Shown piece after piece: positions 53,299 through 62,853 of a stretch of DNA of 64,000 nt. The stretch is from Absidia repens (lineage: Eukaryota > Mucoromycota > Mucoromycetes > Mucorales > Cunninghamellaceae), in the NCBI GenBank assembly GCA_002105175.1, contig MCGE01000011.1, forward strand, positions 434,001 to 498,000, written 5' to 3'. How positions within the stretch are numbered: the first letter of the stretch is position 1; each line of letters begins with the position of its first letter. The notes under the pieces are model-generated. The model made no database searches, was not told where the DNA came from, and saw nothing but the letters and a program-made list of their open reading frames with translations. The position numbers and the translations under genes were made by a program.

Positions 53299-55695
53299 AT
53301 GTCTGGCAATTCATCGTCTACGGCTGCCAAGTCGGTTGACTCAACGAAAATTGTCATGGGTAAGTTATATAAAGGGACCTTCTCTTTTTTTTTTTTTTAT
53401 TAATTTTGGTTATTTCTCGTTCGTTTTCTTCTTCTTTTCCTTTGTAGCGGAAGACAATCTACCACCACCTTCCTTTGCCGAAAGCGAGTTCCAACATATA
53501 CGTTATCGCCAAATCGACAGAGTCAATCCGTCCATGCTGAAATATTCTTCGACTCCATCAAGGTATCCAAATCTGAGCAATGACTGGGAGTTCGCAGGGT
53601 AAGGCAACAAGAAATGCTAAGTGATGACATACACATGATCCAGCTAAACAAATCTTTTGTCTTTTTATGAGGATGCGTTTAGATGGGGAAATACATACTA
53701 TGTTGAATTGGAGGACCATAAGGCGGAATATTCAGAACAACGATCAGCACATCTTGGATCTTTACTTGGGGCGTTTCGAGCAACATCAATATCAGGCAAC
53801 GATCTTGTGGCCTCCGTGCTTTATTCCGTCGGACCGTGTATTGTACAAGCGGGTCAGTATGCACCGATCTCTATGCTGCTGGTCAGTTTGCTGATGTATC
53901 CGGTCAAGCAACTCATGACCGAAGTGATTACAGCGTTACCGTTCAACGGCGGGACCTACAGCGTGATGCTCAACACAACGTCGAAATGGATTGCCGCAAT
54001 CGCCGCATGCTTCTCTATACTTGATTATTTGGCTACCTGTGGTGTCTCTGCATCCACTGCATCCGCATACCTTGCCGAACAAGTCAATCTGCCCTCCGGT
54101 TTTTCTCCTTTTCTCCTCGCCCTGGTGATCATTATTTTCTTTTCGCTGATCTGTTTGCTTGGGATTCGGGAATCGTCCTCCGTATCGCTGACGATCTTTA
54201 TTCTTCATCTCATCACCATGGCTGTCCTTATTATCGCAAGTCTTATTCAATGGGGGCGATCGGGTAATGCTGTCTTGGTGGCGAATTGGCAAGCTCCTAC
54301 GCCGAATGGTGTCAATCCTGTTCATGCAATCTTTAATGGATTTTGCATTGGTCTGCTTGGGGTCACGGGTATTGAGGTAATGTAATAAAATATATATATA
54401 TAGACTGGTACGAAAATATTCTAGGTTAGATTGGGATCCATGCGGTAACTATAATGTACTGACGATGTTTATCTATTTTATTTAGGCTGCTGAAAACTAT
54501 ATCCAGGACTTGAAACCAGGCACATTTCCAAAAGTGATGACTAGTATGTACTGCTTCCTGTGTATTATGAATGCGCCAACCGTTTTTTTGGTGACAGTGC
54601 TGGTGCCTATCTCGGTGGTCCAAGAAAATGCCGCAAGTTCAATCTTAATGTTGGCGGAATATGCAACGCCAGGTCAAGAATGGTTACGAATGTGGGTAAT
54701 GGTGGATGCCGTGATTGTCTTATGTGCTGGTGTTTTGACTGGTATGATCGGTGCTATTGGTCTCGTCACTCGTTTGGCAAGGTAAAGAAAAAAACACAGA
54801 CACACAGTAGCGGTTTAATTGATACATATTGTACTCCCTCTTTTTTTATAGTGATCGCATTGTGTCTTCGTTCTTTTTGAAACAAAATCGATTTACGGGC
54901 TCCAATCACTACACCATTTTTACCTTTCTTGCGTTGAATGTGATATTATGTTGTATTGTACAAGGAGATGCTACTTCTTTATCAGGTGTATTTGCTGTTG
55001 CATTCTTGGGTGTTCTCTCGATGTATGCCCTTTCCAATGTGATGATGAAGTACAAACGTGGTCGATTACCAAGGCTTGTGGAAGTGAATTTATCGACAGC
55101 GATTTTCTGTTTACTGATGTTGATCGTGGCTCTGGTATCCAACATTGTCATCAATCCATTGATTGCAGCTTACTTTATTATCTACTTTGCGGTGGTTGTG
55201 GTAGTGATGATGGTGATGTTTAAGAGTGGTCTATTACTGAAAACTTTGTATTGGCTATCGGATCGTATTGGCACAATTCATCCATTGGTGGGCGTTTCGC
55301 GGAAAACTGGATCATGGCTGGTCCAAAAGATCAAGGCGCTTCGGAAGCAACCTACGCTGGTATTTGTCAAAACAGATGAACCTCATATCTTGAACAAGGC
55401 CATTCTCTATGTCCAAGCAAACGAGGAATCAAGTCATATCAAATTTGTCCATATTTACGATCGTTTGGAAAGCATACCTCAACAATTGGAAACAAATCAT
55501 CGGCTTTTGGATGAGGTGTATCCCAAGATTCAGCTGGACCTCATATTTATACAAGGTGACTTTGATCCTGCAACGGTGGATGCTATATCGAAACAAATGA
55601 ATATTCCCAAGTCATTCATGTTTATTGGTTGCCCGGGCTCCAAATTCAAGTATAGTCTCGGTGATTTTGAAGGCATCAGAATCATTATGCTCTGA
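53299..55695 (+). CDS. APC-superfamily amino-acid permease, frame broken once at an exon junction
   Basis: Plasma-membrane or organelle amino-acid/polyamine/organocation transporter; substrate unknown. Exons 53299-53359, 53448-53598, 53672-54376, 54486-54781 and 54852-55695. A polar N-terminus (about 70 residues, ending SNDWEFAG) leads to DAFRWGNTYYVELEDHK. About 12 hydrophobic helices begin at SISGNDLVASVLYSVG, and a soluble C-terminal domain of roughly 150 residues (PTLVFVKTDEPHILNKAILY to FEGIRIIML) resembles the UspA-like tails of some APC proteins. Exon 2 ends in phase 2 but exon 3 needs phase 0, and no other donor or acceptor repairs this. One more G in the ggg at 53597-53599 would. Without it the product stops being a permease at that junction. 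The total is one base short of a multiple of three. Confidence 0.82.
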
Positions 55696-56429
55696 TGAGT
55701 CCTTTTTTGTTTTGTTTAGTTTTTGTTTGTTTATTTGCAAGTACATAGCTTATCATCACCGTCCCCCTCCCCTGTTTCACATCTATTATTACCACGTATC
55801 CATTAGTTTAGATTTTATCGTTACTACTTACTTAGCATACATTTTATCAAAAGTTTTAATTTATTTAATCCTACGTTTGCCTACTTCCTATTCCCTTCAA
55901 TAAAATTTTTTGACTTTTTTATATCTTGTGTTACACATGATCTTGCCCAATGTTCTGGTTATGTACATGAAATCAAACTTATTATTTTAGAAATTATATG
56001 GTCAACTTGGGTGCAAAAGAGAATCCCTCGTAGACGAATGTTTCCAAACTGATGCAGGATCAATTTGACCCAAAAAAAAAAAAAAAAAAAAATGAAACAG
56101 ATGTCATTTTTCGCTAGATTGAGTTGAGAGTGAATTTGTAGCAACACAAATAACGCCTCCCCAACATTGCTACTCTATGTAACCCACCAAAGTACGAAAT
56201 GCTGAGGGGACAACGTTAAACGTCTCTGTAATGACTTTTTTCCAACACAAAACACAATCCTGCTTATTTCTGTGCACAATTATATACAGTGTAAACAGTG
56301 AACGAAGTCGCCTTACTATCCAACTCATTTCTTTTTCTCAAACACACATACACGCATACCAATTTTTCTCCTTTCGCACTTGTATACGTATTCGTCAAAC
56401 CAAATGATATAAATGTATGACTAGGAGAC
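55696..56429. other. permease 3' flank
   Basis: Poly(A)-type caataaaat near 55899 lies 205 bp past the stop codon. A poly-A tract spans 56073-56092. No gene is seen. Confidence 0.4.
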
Positions 56430-56800
56430 AAGACATCTTTATTCGGAGGTAGCTACAAGCTTTACCAAGCTAACACTAGTCTAAACTAACCAATGTTCCA
56501 TGACACTGTTTTCTCTAAGATGAAGCTAATCTAATGGCGGTCCCTAATCATGAATCCAAAATGAAAGGGTTTCCTCATGATATTTGTATTGCATTTTTCA
56601 AAATGCCCCTAATTCGAGTTCTAATACTAATCCAAGATCACCATTACTTCATTGAAGCATTCTTGAAGAAAAGAAAGAAAAAGGAAAAATAGAAATGGTA
56701 CAATAATAAATAAATTGAAAACCACGTGGGCGGAGTCTGAACAGAGGTATCTAACGTAGTCCCATCCCATCAAGGTCCACACTCACAAAAACCAAACAAA
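56430..56800 (-). mobile_element. tRNA-derived repeat, copy E (short)
   Basis: The core at about 56460-56640 (plus strand: aatccaaaatgaaagggtttcc, taatggcggtccctaat) is the reverse complement of the shared block. The box-B-like block aaccacgtgggcggagtctga (56721-56741) keeps the adjoining CCACGTGG. It lacks the long left and right modules of C and D. More diverged than the others in the gattac/aagatgc segment. Confidence 0.5.
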
Positions 56801-57537
56801 CAAACAAACAATGCTGTAGGTGTTGAAAAAATTGGATAGAAATATGATGGCCGTTATTAAAGTGGCATAAGTGCATGATAGTGATCCTATATAACAGAAC
56901 TATGTATTTAGGAAGTGGAGAGACTCTTTATACAAAATAATAATAATAAAAATTGATTTGTATGACATAAACTCATCGAATGGTTTTACTTATTTATTGT
57001 GATAGCATAGGGTCGATTGCACTAAATGGATAGTGGAGAAAGGGATTTATTGCCCAAAATGAAATACGTGGGATAGGGGATTGTCTACGCAAAAATGAAA
57101 TACAATATATGAATAGTATGGGGGGACAACTACGATAAATTGAATGACAATGAGGGAAGTAACACGGAACCAACATCCTATTTCGCAGCCAAACATTGAA
57201 TACTGTGGGATAGTTCGTCAGCAATGAATGTTTTTGCATAGTTAGCATTACCGTCGCTGTCATGACGATGAAGTAATATTACATATCGACGACACGGAAA
57301 TTAGACACAACACACACACACACACACACACACTTGTTATTTCCGGGTAATCCCATTTCGCCCAATCATTATGACAGAAAATAACGTTTTCAACAAGCAA
57401 TGTGACAACATCAATCACCACTTCTTTATTTCAAACACACAGATAAGAAAAAAGTATAGCATAAAACTAAATTAATAACAAATAGAAGCTAAATAATAGA
57501 TATAAGCCAATCAAAGACAAGGGGTCATCAGCTACAT
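56801..57537. other. intergenic, FKBP12 3' side
   Basis: A CA microsatellite spans 57308-57333 (acacac repeated) and 'caaacaaacaaacaaac' sits near 56793. No gene is seen. Minus-strand AATAAA-type signal near 57425. Confidence 0.4.
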
Positions 57538-58095
57538 TTAGTTGATAGCAAGGAGTTCAACATCTACAGAAAAGAATATAGTCAGTAAGCTCATACTCAT
57601 CGCGTTGCTGCACATTTAACAAATAAAAAATCATAACACGACTTACCAAAGATGAGAGTGGCATTGGGAGGGATGACACCAGGAATACCACGGGGACCGT
57701 ACTGTTTGATAAGACAAATATTCAATTATTTCTGTATTTCTGTATTTCAACAAATGGAACTAAATTTCTGCACGAAATAAAACTTACAGCGTAGTCAGCG
57801 GTAGCAGTCAACTTGGCACGTTCACCAATGGAGAGTTGAGGAACACCTTCGTCCCATCCCTTCACGACTTGGCCGACACCGATGACGCACTTGAAAGGAG
57901 CTCCACGGTCACGGGAAGCATCAAACTTGGTACCGTCTTGAAGAGTACCGATGTAGTGGATGGTCACAGTGTCACCCTTCTTAGGGTAGTTTTGGCCATC
58001 GCCAGCTTGGTAAGATTCAACTCTATAAATAATGAGTTTTTTTTATGCATTCACCTTTGAGAAGCATTCTTTCTTTTGACTTACTTGACACCCAT
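57538..58095 (-). CDS. FPR1: FKBP12 peptidyl-prolyl isomerase (FK506/rapamycin receptor)
   Basis: Cytosolic prolyl isomerase; the complexes with FK506 and rapamycin inhibit calcineurin and TORC1 (family knowledge). Exons 58095-58085 (11 nt), 58022-57788, 57701-57647 and 57563-57538 (26 nt) give 108 aa, the classic single-domain length. Drug- and substrate-pocket residues are all present, shifted by one from human numbering: Tyr27, Phe37-Asp38, Arg43, Phe47, Val56-Val57, Trp60, the Tyr of YGPRGIPG and the Phe of LIFDVELL. The start codon exon holds only MGV plus two bases. Lys-rich [13 protein letters not shown] is standard. It lies head to head with the unknown gene at 58507, 411 bp apart. 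Confidence 0.96.
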
Positions 58096-58506
58096 GTTTA
58101 TTTATAAAAGAATAAGATGAAGAAGGAAAGAAAGAAAAAACAAATCAACGCGTCCTTTTCTGGGTCCATGAAGAAAAAAATTTAACTTTTCGTCAGGTTT
58201 TCAATAACCGCACCTATGAGGTCATTGGAAGAGATGGGGGTGCTTCTGGAATCCCCTAAAAAGCCTCCCCTTCCCTCCCCCATTTTCTGAGTTTCAAAAA
58301 ATGTAGAACCAAAAAAAAAACCACCCAGTTGTCGTTCCAGTCAAAACAAGTGATGGGTATGTAGCCTAGTATTATGCGAATTTTTTTAGATTGAAACAAG
58401 CATGATGTCACTTGATCTCCCAGTAGGAAAAGAATATATAAACGAGTGAATCGCAGTAAAGTAATAATAAATAAACAAAAAACTGTGAAATAATAAAAAA
58501 GGAATC
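58096..58506. promoter_or_regulatory. shared divergent promoter region
   Basis: 411 bp between two divergent genes. Both sides carry A- or C/T-rich leaders. I recognise no specific factor site. Confidence 0.35.
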
Positions 58507-59249
58507 ATGTCCTCTCGAAAAATCAGAATTATGACAGATAAGTCTCCTGTCGCACATCATCATGCAGATTTATTGGCAAAAGGTGTTAAAAGTAGTGCAA
58601 GTGGATTCCAAGCCGTTGTAGGTGATCTTGCTCGATCTCCAGATGGTACATAAAGAAAAGAAAAAGGAAAAAACGCTCCTATCAATGAAAATACTCAAAC
58701 TCCTATGTTTATCCATATTGTTACATTGTACATACTCTACAATATGTAGATGCTGCAAGTGAACAAACTGCGCTTGAAGATATTCGTTTGCAGAAATACG
58801 ACATTTTACTCTTTTCATCCATGTAAGTTTAGTATGTAAATCAAAGCAGCAAGAAAAAGGAAAAAAAAAGTTGCTAACTTGGATGTATCTGCATTAGGGG
58901 AGCATTATCACTCTATGAAAAACATTTCCGTGAAGAAGAAGATCGCCATCCTTTACATTCAAAAACGATAGGGATTGTATTATTTCCGCATTCTACGTTT
59001 GATAGTGCAGAATCATCCCATCCCACAGATAAACAGTAAGCCCAATATATGACTATGTACATAAATGCTTACTAAAAATAGTAAAATAACCCCATCACTA
59101 TTTTTCTTTGAAAATCTGGAATGAATAGTCTTATTGCAGCTTTGAATGAATACGGATTAGAACGAGATGCAATTTTACTTAAGGCCAATAGTGATAACGA
59201 TGATCAAGAAATTATTGATCTTGGTAAACACTTTGCAGACCAACTATGA
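58507..59249 (+). CDS. small protein of unknown function, possibly flavodoxin-fold-like
   Basis: Exons 58507-58645, 58750-58822, 58898-59035 and 59129-59249 give 156 aa; exon phases agree throughout and all introns are GT-AG. I do not recognise a family. The layout RKIRIMTDKS, ADLLAKGVKSSASGFQAVVG, YDILLFSSMGALSLYEKHF and IIDLGKHFADQL recalls the beta-alpha pattern of flavodoxin/WrbA-type proteins (first strand, helix after it, the D-I-L-L-F-S-S-M-G strand-loop, the final GKHFA helix). The phosphate-binding loop of true flavodoxins is absent. That resemblance is inference only. It is co-oriented with the bHLH gene, 182 bp away. Confidence 0.65.
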
Positions 59250-59431
59250 AATCGAAAATTCACACGCATATGAATTCGAACACCGCTCCTTTTTTCTCCA
59301 CATTTTTGGGTGAGTTTCTCTCTCTTTCTTTCATACTCCTGTCTTTTTTTTTTTGTTTTTCTTCGGTCCCCTTCAAACTCATCCATCATTTAAATAATAA
59401 AAAAAAAAAACCATTAATTATTCATAGCAGC

Positions 59432-60152
59432 ATGTCCAACGATATAAAAGTAGAACAACAACAATCAATATCCAATACAGCGTCTTTATCTCCCACATCT
59501 TCATCCTCTCCAGACACCACCTCCGCAAAAACAACCCAATCACAGAAACGATCCTTGCAAGACGACGAACCTGACAAACCAAGCCAAGCCAAAGAACGTA
59601 AAAGTCGAAAACCACCACATGAATTACTCACGGATGCTGAGAAAAAAGCCAACCATATTGCCTCTGAACAAAAGCGACGACAAAATATTCGACTTGGGTT
59701 TGATCAGTTGATTGAAATTGTTCCTGCTCTTAATAGTGGTAACCGGAGTGAAGCTCTTATTTTACAAAAATGTAAGTCGAATGAATTGTCTGCATATGTA
59801 TTCTCTTCTTTTCTTCCTTCTTATATATTTATTTGAATAGCTGTGGACCATATCAAACAACTGATCACTGTGAAAAACGACCTCAAGGACCAAATCCGTG
59901 ATCTTCAGGCACTCTTGGGTGAATCGTAAGTGGAGAAAAAGAGCATGTGATTCTACACTCTGATAGATTGTGTTTAACGATTTTATTTCTTCTTTATTTA
60001 GACCTTATGATGAAGACGTAAGTGAAAACCATACTTTTATGGGATTTTTTTTGATTTGGGAATACTTACTAACTCTTTTTTAATGGAAACCTCCACTCAA
60101 ACTTTATTATATATAGTCCTCCGAAGATGATTTGACATATTCAGCTTATTAA
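59432..60152 (+). CDS. bHLH transcription factor (Ino4-like)
   Basis: Exons 59432-59771, 59841-59925, 60002-60017 (16 nt) and 60117-60152 give 158 aa. The basic helix-loop-helix region (about residues 70-125) starts ANHIASEQKRRQNIRLGF and continues DQLIEIVPALN, loop NSGNRSEA, LILQKSVDHIKQL. The His-Glu-Arg triad of E-box (CACGTG-type) binders is present. A short leucine-rich extension (LKDQIRDLQALLG) follows, then an acidic tail (EDSSEDDLTYSAY). The N-terminus is Ser/Thr-rich. Yeast Ino4 and related small bHLH proteins heterodimerise to control phospholipid genes; that role here is only a suggestion from domain style. Confidence 0.85.
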
Positions 60153-60508
60153 ACATGATCCTACCATCCTTTCTTTTTTTTTACTCACGATATTCCCGCC
60201 ATGGTACCACATTTTCTCTTTCCCTCTCTACATCCTCCTCCCTCTTTAGTGATAGTTCCACTATTCTCCCCACTTATACAGACACACACACACATCTCCT
60301 CGAAACACCATGTTAGTTCCCTTTTTTTTTTTAGTATAGTACATCAGCTATTTGTTCCTCCCTCCATATATTTTTTTGTCAACAATAAACCAAGCATTTG
60401 TTACATATAAAAGCGGTTTTCTTTTAAAGTATTTGTCCCTTTGTTTCTCACTACAAAGTTTTTTTTTCTGTCACTACTAAAACAAGCATTTGTCACATCA
60501 AAAGCTAT

Positions 60509-60564
<56 letters not shown>

Positions 60565-60936
60565 ATACCATGTATTTGTCTCTCTATTTCTCTCACTACA
60601 AAGTTTTTTTTCTGTCACTAGTAAAACAAGCATTTGCCACATACAGTATTTGTTTTTAGTGTATCAATTTCCTGTCTCTGCTTAGATAGATATATATTGT
60701 CAACAATAAAACAAGCATTTGCAACATCATAAAAAATAGTCAGGTTATATAATGTTTTTATTCAATGGATAAAATATACAAGTAGTAAAAAACGATAAGG
60801 GGAATACTAATCAAGAGAGGATTGGGTAGGAAAAAAAAAGGTTGAAACTAAACTACAGGTGATGAGGGAAGAGGGGTAGTGGAATAGATAGATACATGCG
60901 TAAACAAAAAAAAACAAAGGAGGGGGGGGAGGAATG
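60153..60936. repeat. repeated poly(A)-signal modules around a 52-T tract
   Basis: A 29-bp module occurs four times: 60378-60406, 60470-60498, 60614-60642 and 60699-60727. It is of the form gtcaacaataaaacaagcat plus ttgcaacat; copies 1 and 4 contain AATAAA. Copies 2 and 3 lie in longer duplicates (about 60430-60500 and 60566-60642) that share ctcactacaaagttttttt. Between them is an uninterrupted run of 52 T (60510-60561). This is the 3' flank of the bHLH gene. Minus-strand AATAAA near 60753 may serve the convergent gene. No CDS is seen. Confidence 0.8.
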
Positions 60937-62412
60937 CTAATCTACAATATTGGTGGTGGAATTTTTCATATGGTGGAACCGTTTGTTGCGGAAGCCAATA
61001 TAAGCCGAGAAGGTACTACGGGCGGTGGGGACAAACAAGGAGCCTTGAGCGGCGACTTCCGCGTCGATCAACGGGATAAAGATCTTTCCTTTAGCGATGG
61101 GAGGCGGTAACGATGCATTGATGATAGATTGCTCTTCCCCTTCTTGGTTGTGGTGGGATTGATGTCGATGATCCATGAGCGCAGGTTGCAGTGCCAGAGT
61201 GTCGTCCACAATATCCTTAAAGTCGCCCAAAGTAAATAAACATACAAATTCGTCGAATAAATGAGGCAAAATGCTGCGTGGTGAGGATGCGTCTGTGGTC
61301 ATATAGATGAGTGCGAGTCGTCGAGGATGTGGGTGTTGTTGGAGTCGTAAGCAAGCAGCCAACCGCTGTTCGGGTTGTTCCTGAAGTGATTGAATGTAGG
61401 CGATAGTGGCGGCGGATGATGCATCGTTTTCGTCGTCGTCACCAATCATGTCCTCTTCTTGTTGTTGCTGTTCTAGTTGATTCAGTTTCTGGCGTACCCG
61501 TTCCATCGTTTCCTCCATGACTTCCTTGAAGATCCCATCCCCCATTCGAATATGAACGCTGATGTAGGACCCAGGCCCACCTAGCCTAGTGATGATATCC
61601 CGGCTTCGATTCACCACCCACGGTTGGCGTACACCCATTTCTTTTCGCAAGTGATCACGCGTCTGAATCCATTGAGATGAACGTAATGCCAGACGGTCCG
61701 AGCCAAATAGTGAATTAAACATCATAAAGGGGTACTGCTGCTGAGCCAGTTGTTGCAAAGTGTACCGTTCGGGGAACTTGGTGCTCTTGTCGATCGATGG
61801 GTCGTCCACGATTTGATACGAATAACGTATGTTGTCCTTCACCTGATACACCAACGACGTATTTCGATCATCCAAAGGCACAGACCAGTAGCGCTCAAAG
61901 TAGTCCAGTTGCATATCCCGCCGTTGTATCGTCTTAACCCCCATTTGATGCACAGCCGTCAAATCAAAGATCGAGTCCACTGCCATGGGAAGATAGTTGC
62001 GGTAGTCAAAACAGTCAGGGCTCCACCAAGGTTTGCCATCCTCCGTTTTTCTGCGCAAAGCTGCGTGGAAGTCGCCGCATTCATCAAGTCGGTAGGGCAA
62101 GTAAGTCGAAGGCCGCCAGTACGTTCCAGTGCCCAGATTGAGCTCGGGCATAATCAGAGTTCGGTTTAATGCCTTTGCAAGTATCACACTGTTGATCAAT
62201 GCGACACGTTGATTGTGAAGTCCCGAATGCGGAAGGTAGGTGATAAACTTTTCTCCATCAGGTGGGTATCGTTTCAAGTTGATGTTCCTGTTCTTGGTGA
62301 ATTCGGCATACCGTTTGATATCTTGTCGTAGTTCCAACCGTTTGTGAATAAGGAATAGAGTCAATAGTAATAATACTATAGTCAAGCTTGTGGACTTGTT
62401 GAATCGAGCCAT
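60937..62412 (-). CDS. O-fucosyltransferase-like type II membrane protein
   Basis: Single exon, 491 aa. A short cytosolic N-terminus with one signal-anchor (LTIVLLLLTLFLIHKRLEL, about residues 10-28) is followed by a lumenal domain. The donor-site block of the GDP-fucose O-fucosyltransferase superfamily is ITYLPHSGLHNQRVALINS then AKALNRTLIMPEL. A second hallmark is YISVHIRMGDGIF (cf. H-x-R-x-G-D). Conserved Cys residues (DECGDFH, SPDCFDYRNYLP) and NRT/NTS sequons suit a Golgi/ER protein. A Gln/Glu/Asp-rich low-complexity insert interrupts the C-terminal half. An upstream in-frame ATG at 62481 would prefix a poly-Phe leader coded by a T run and is less likely. The acceptor is unknown. Confidence 0.85.
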   Translation of the reverse strand: MARFNKSTSLTIVLLLLTLFLIHKRLELRQDIKRYAEFTKNRNINLKRYPPDGEKFITYLPHSGLHNQRVALINSVILAKALNRTLIMPELNLGTGTYWRPSTYLPYRLDECGDFHAALRRKTEDGKPWWSPDCFDYRNYLPMAVDSIFDLTAVHQMGVKTIQRRDMQLDYFERYWSVPLDDRNTSLVYQVKDNIRYSYQIVDDPSIDKSTKFPERYTLQQLAQQQYPFMMFNSLFGSDRLALRSSQWIQTRDHLRKEMGVRQPWVVNRSRDIITRLGGPGSYISVHIRMGDGIFKEVMEETMERVRQKLNQLEQQQQEEDMIGDDDENDASSAATIAYIQSLQEQPEQRLAACLRLQQHPHPRRLALIYMTTDASSPRSILPHLFDEFVCLFTLGDFKDIVDDTLALQPALMDHRHQSHHNQEGEEQSIINASLPPPIAKGKIFIPLIDAEVAAQGSLFVPTARSTFSAYIGFRNKRFHHMKNSTTNIVD

Positions 62413-62853
62413 TGTGAATTCAACGAAAAGTAAAAAAAAAAAAAAAAAAAGGCAAAAGGATGCCCCGTTCACGCCTCTCATTTCATAGCGGTGTTCAAAA
62501 TTATTTAGCCCCCTTTTTTTTTGACGTTAAAAAAAAAGATCACCCACCACCATTCCCAAAAAAGACCCTAGCGCACTTAATACAAAACCAAATACCAATT
62601 CACTTTGTCCTACTTTGACATAAATACATTTCGTTTTTTTCTTTTATTGGAAATATAATATAAATGACAACTATCAGTTCAAATAAAATAATGATAAAAC
62701 TGTGTGTATATATAAGGGAATCGCTAACTAAATATAATATATAAATAATAATAATAACTATAGTAAAAATACTAAGAAGGACCGATAGACTCGACTGTCA
62801 CACAAAAACGTCCATCATCAAGGGGGTTTGAGTGTAGGCCATCCGTTGCGACC
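62413..62853. other. O-FucT promoter / bZIP 3' flank
   Basis: 441 bp, A/T-rich, with minus-strand TTTATT-type hexamers near 62683 that could end the bZIP transcript. No gene is seen. Confidence 0.4.

Noticed and set aside
53672..53894. Alternative frame after the permease exon 2 (MRLDGEIHTML...)
   Set aside because: It follows canonical splicing phase but gives no transporter-like protein and stops after about 75 codons; the other frame is clearly the permease.
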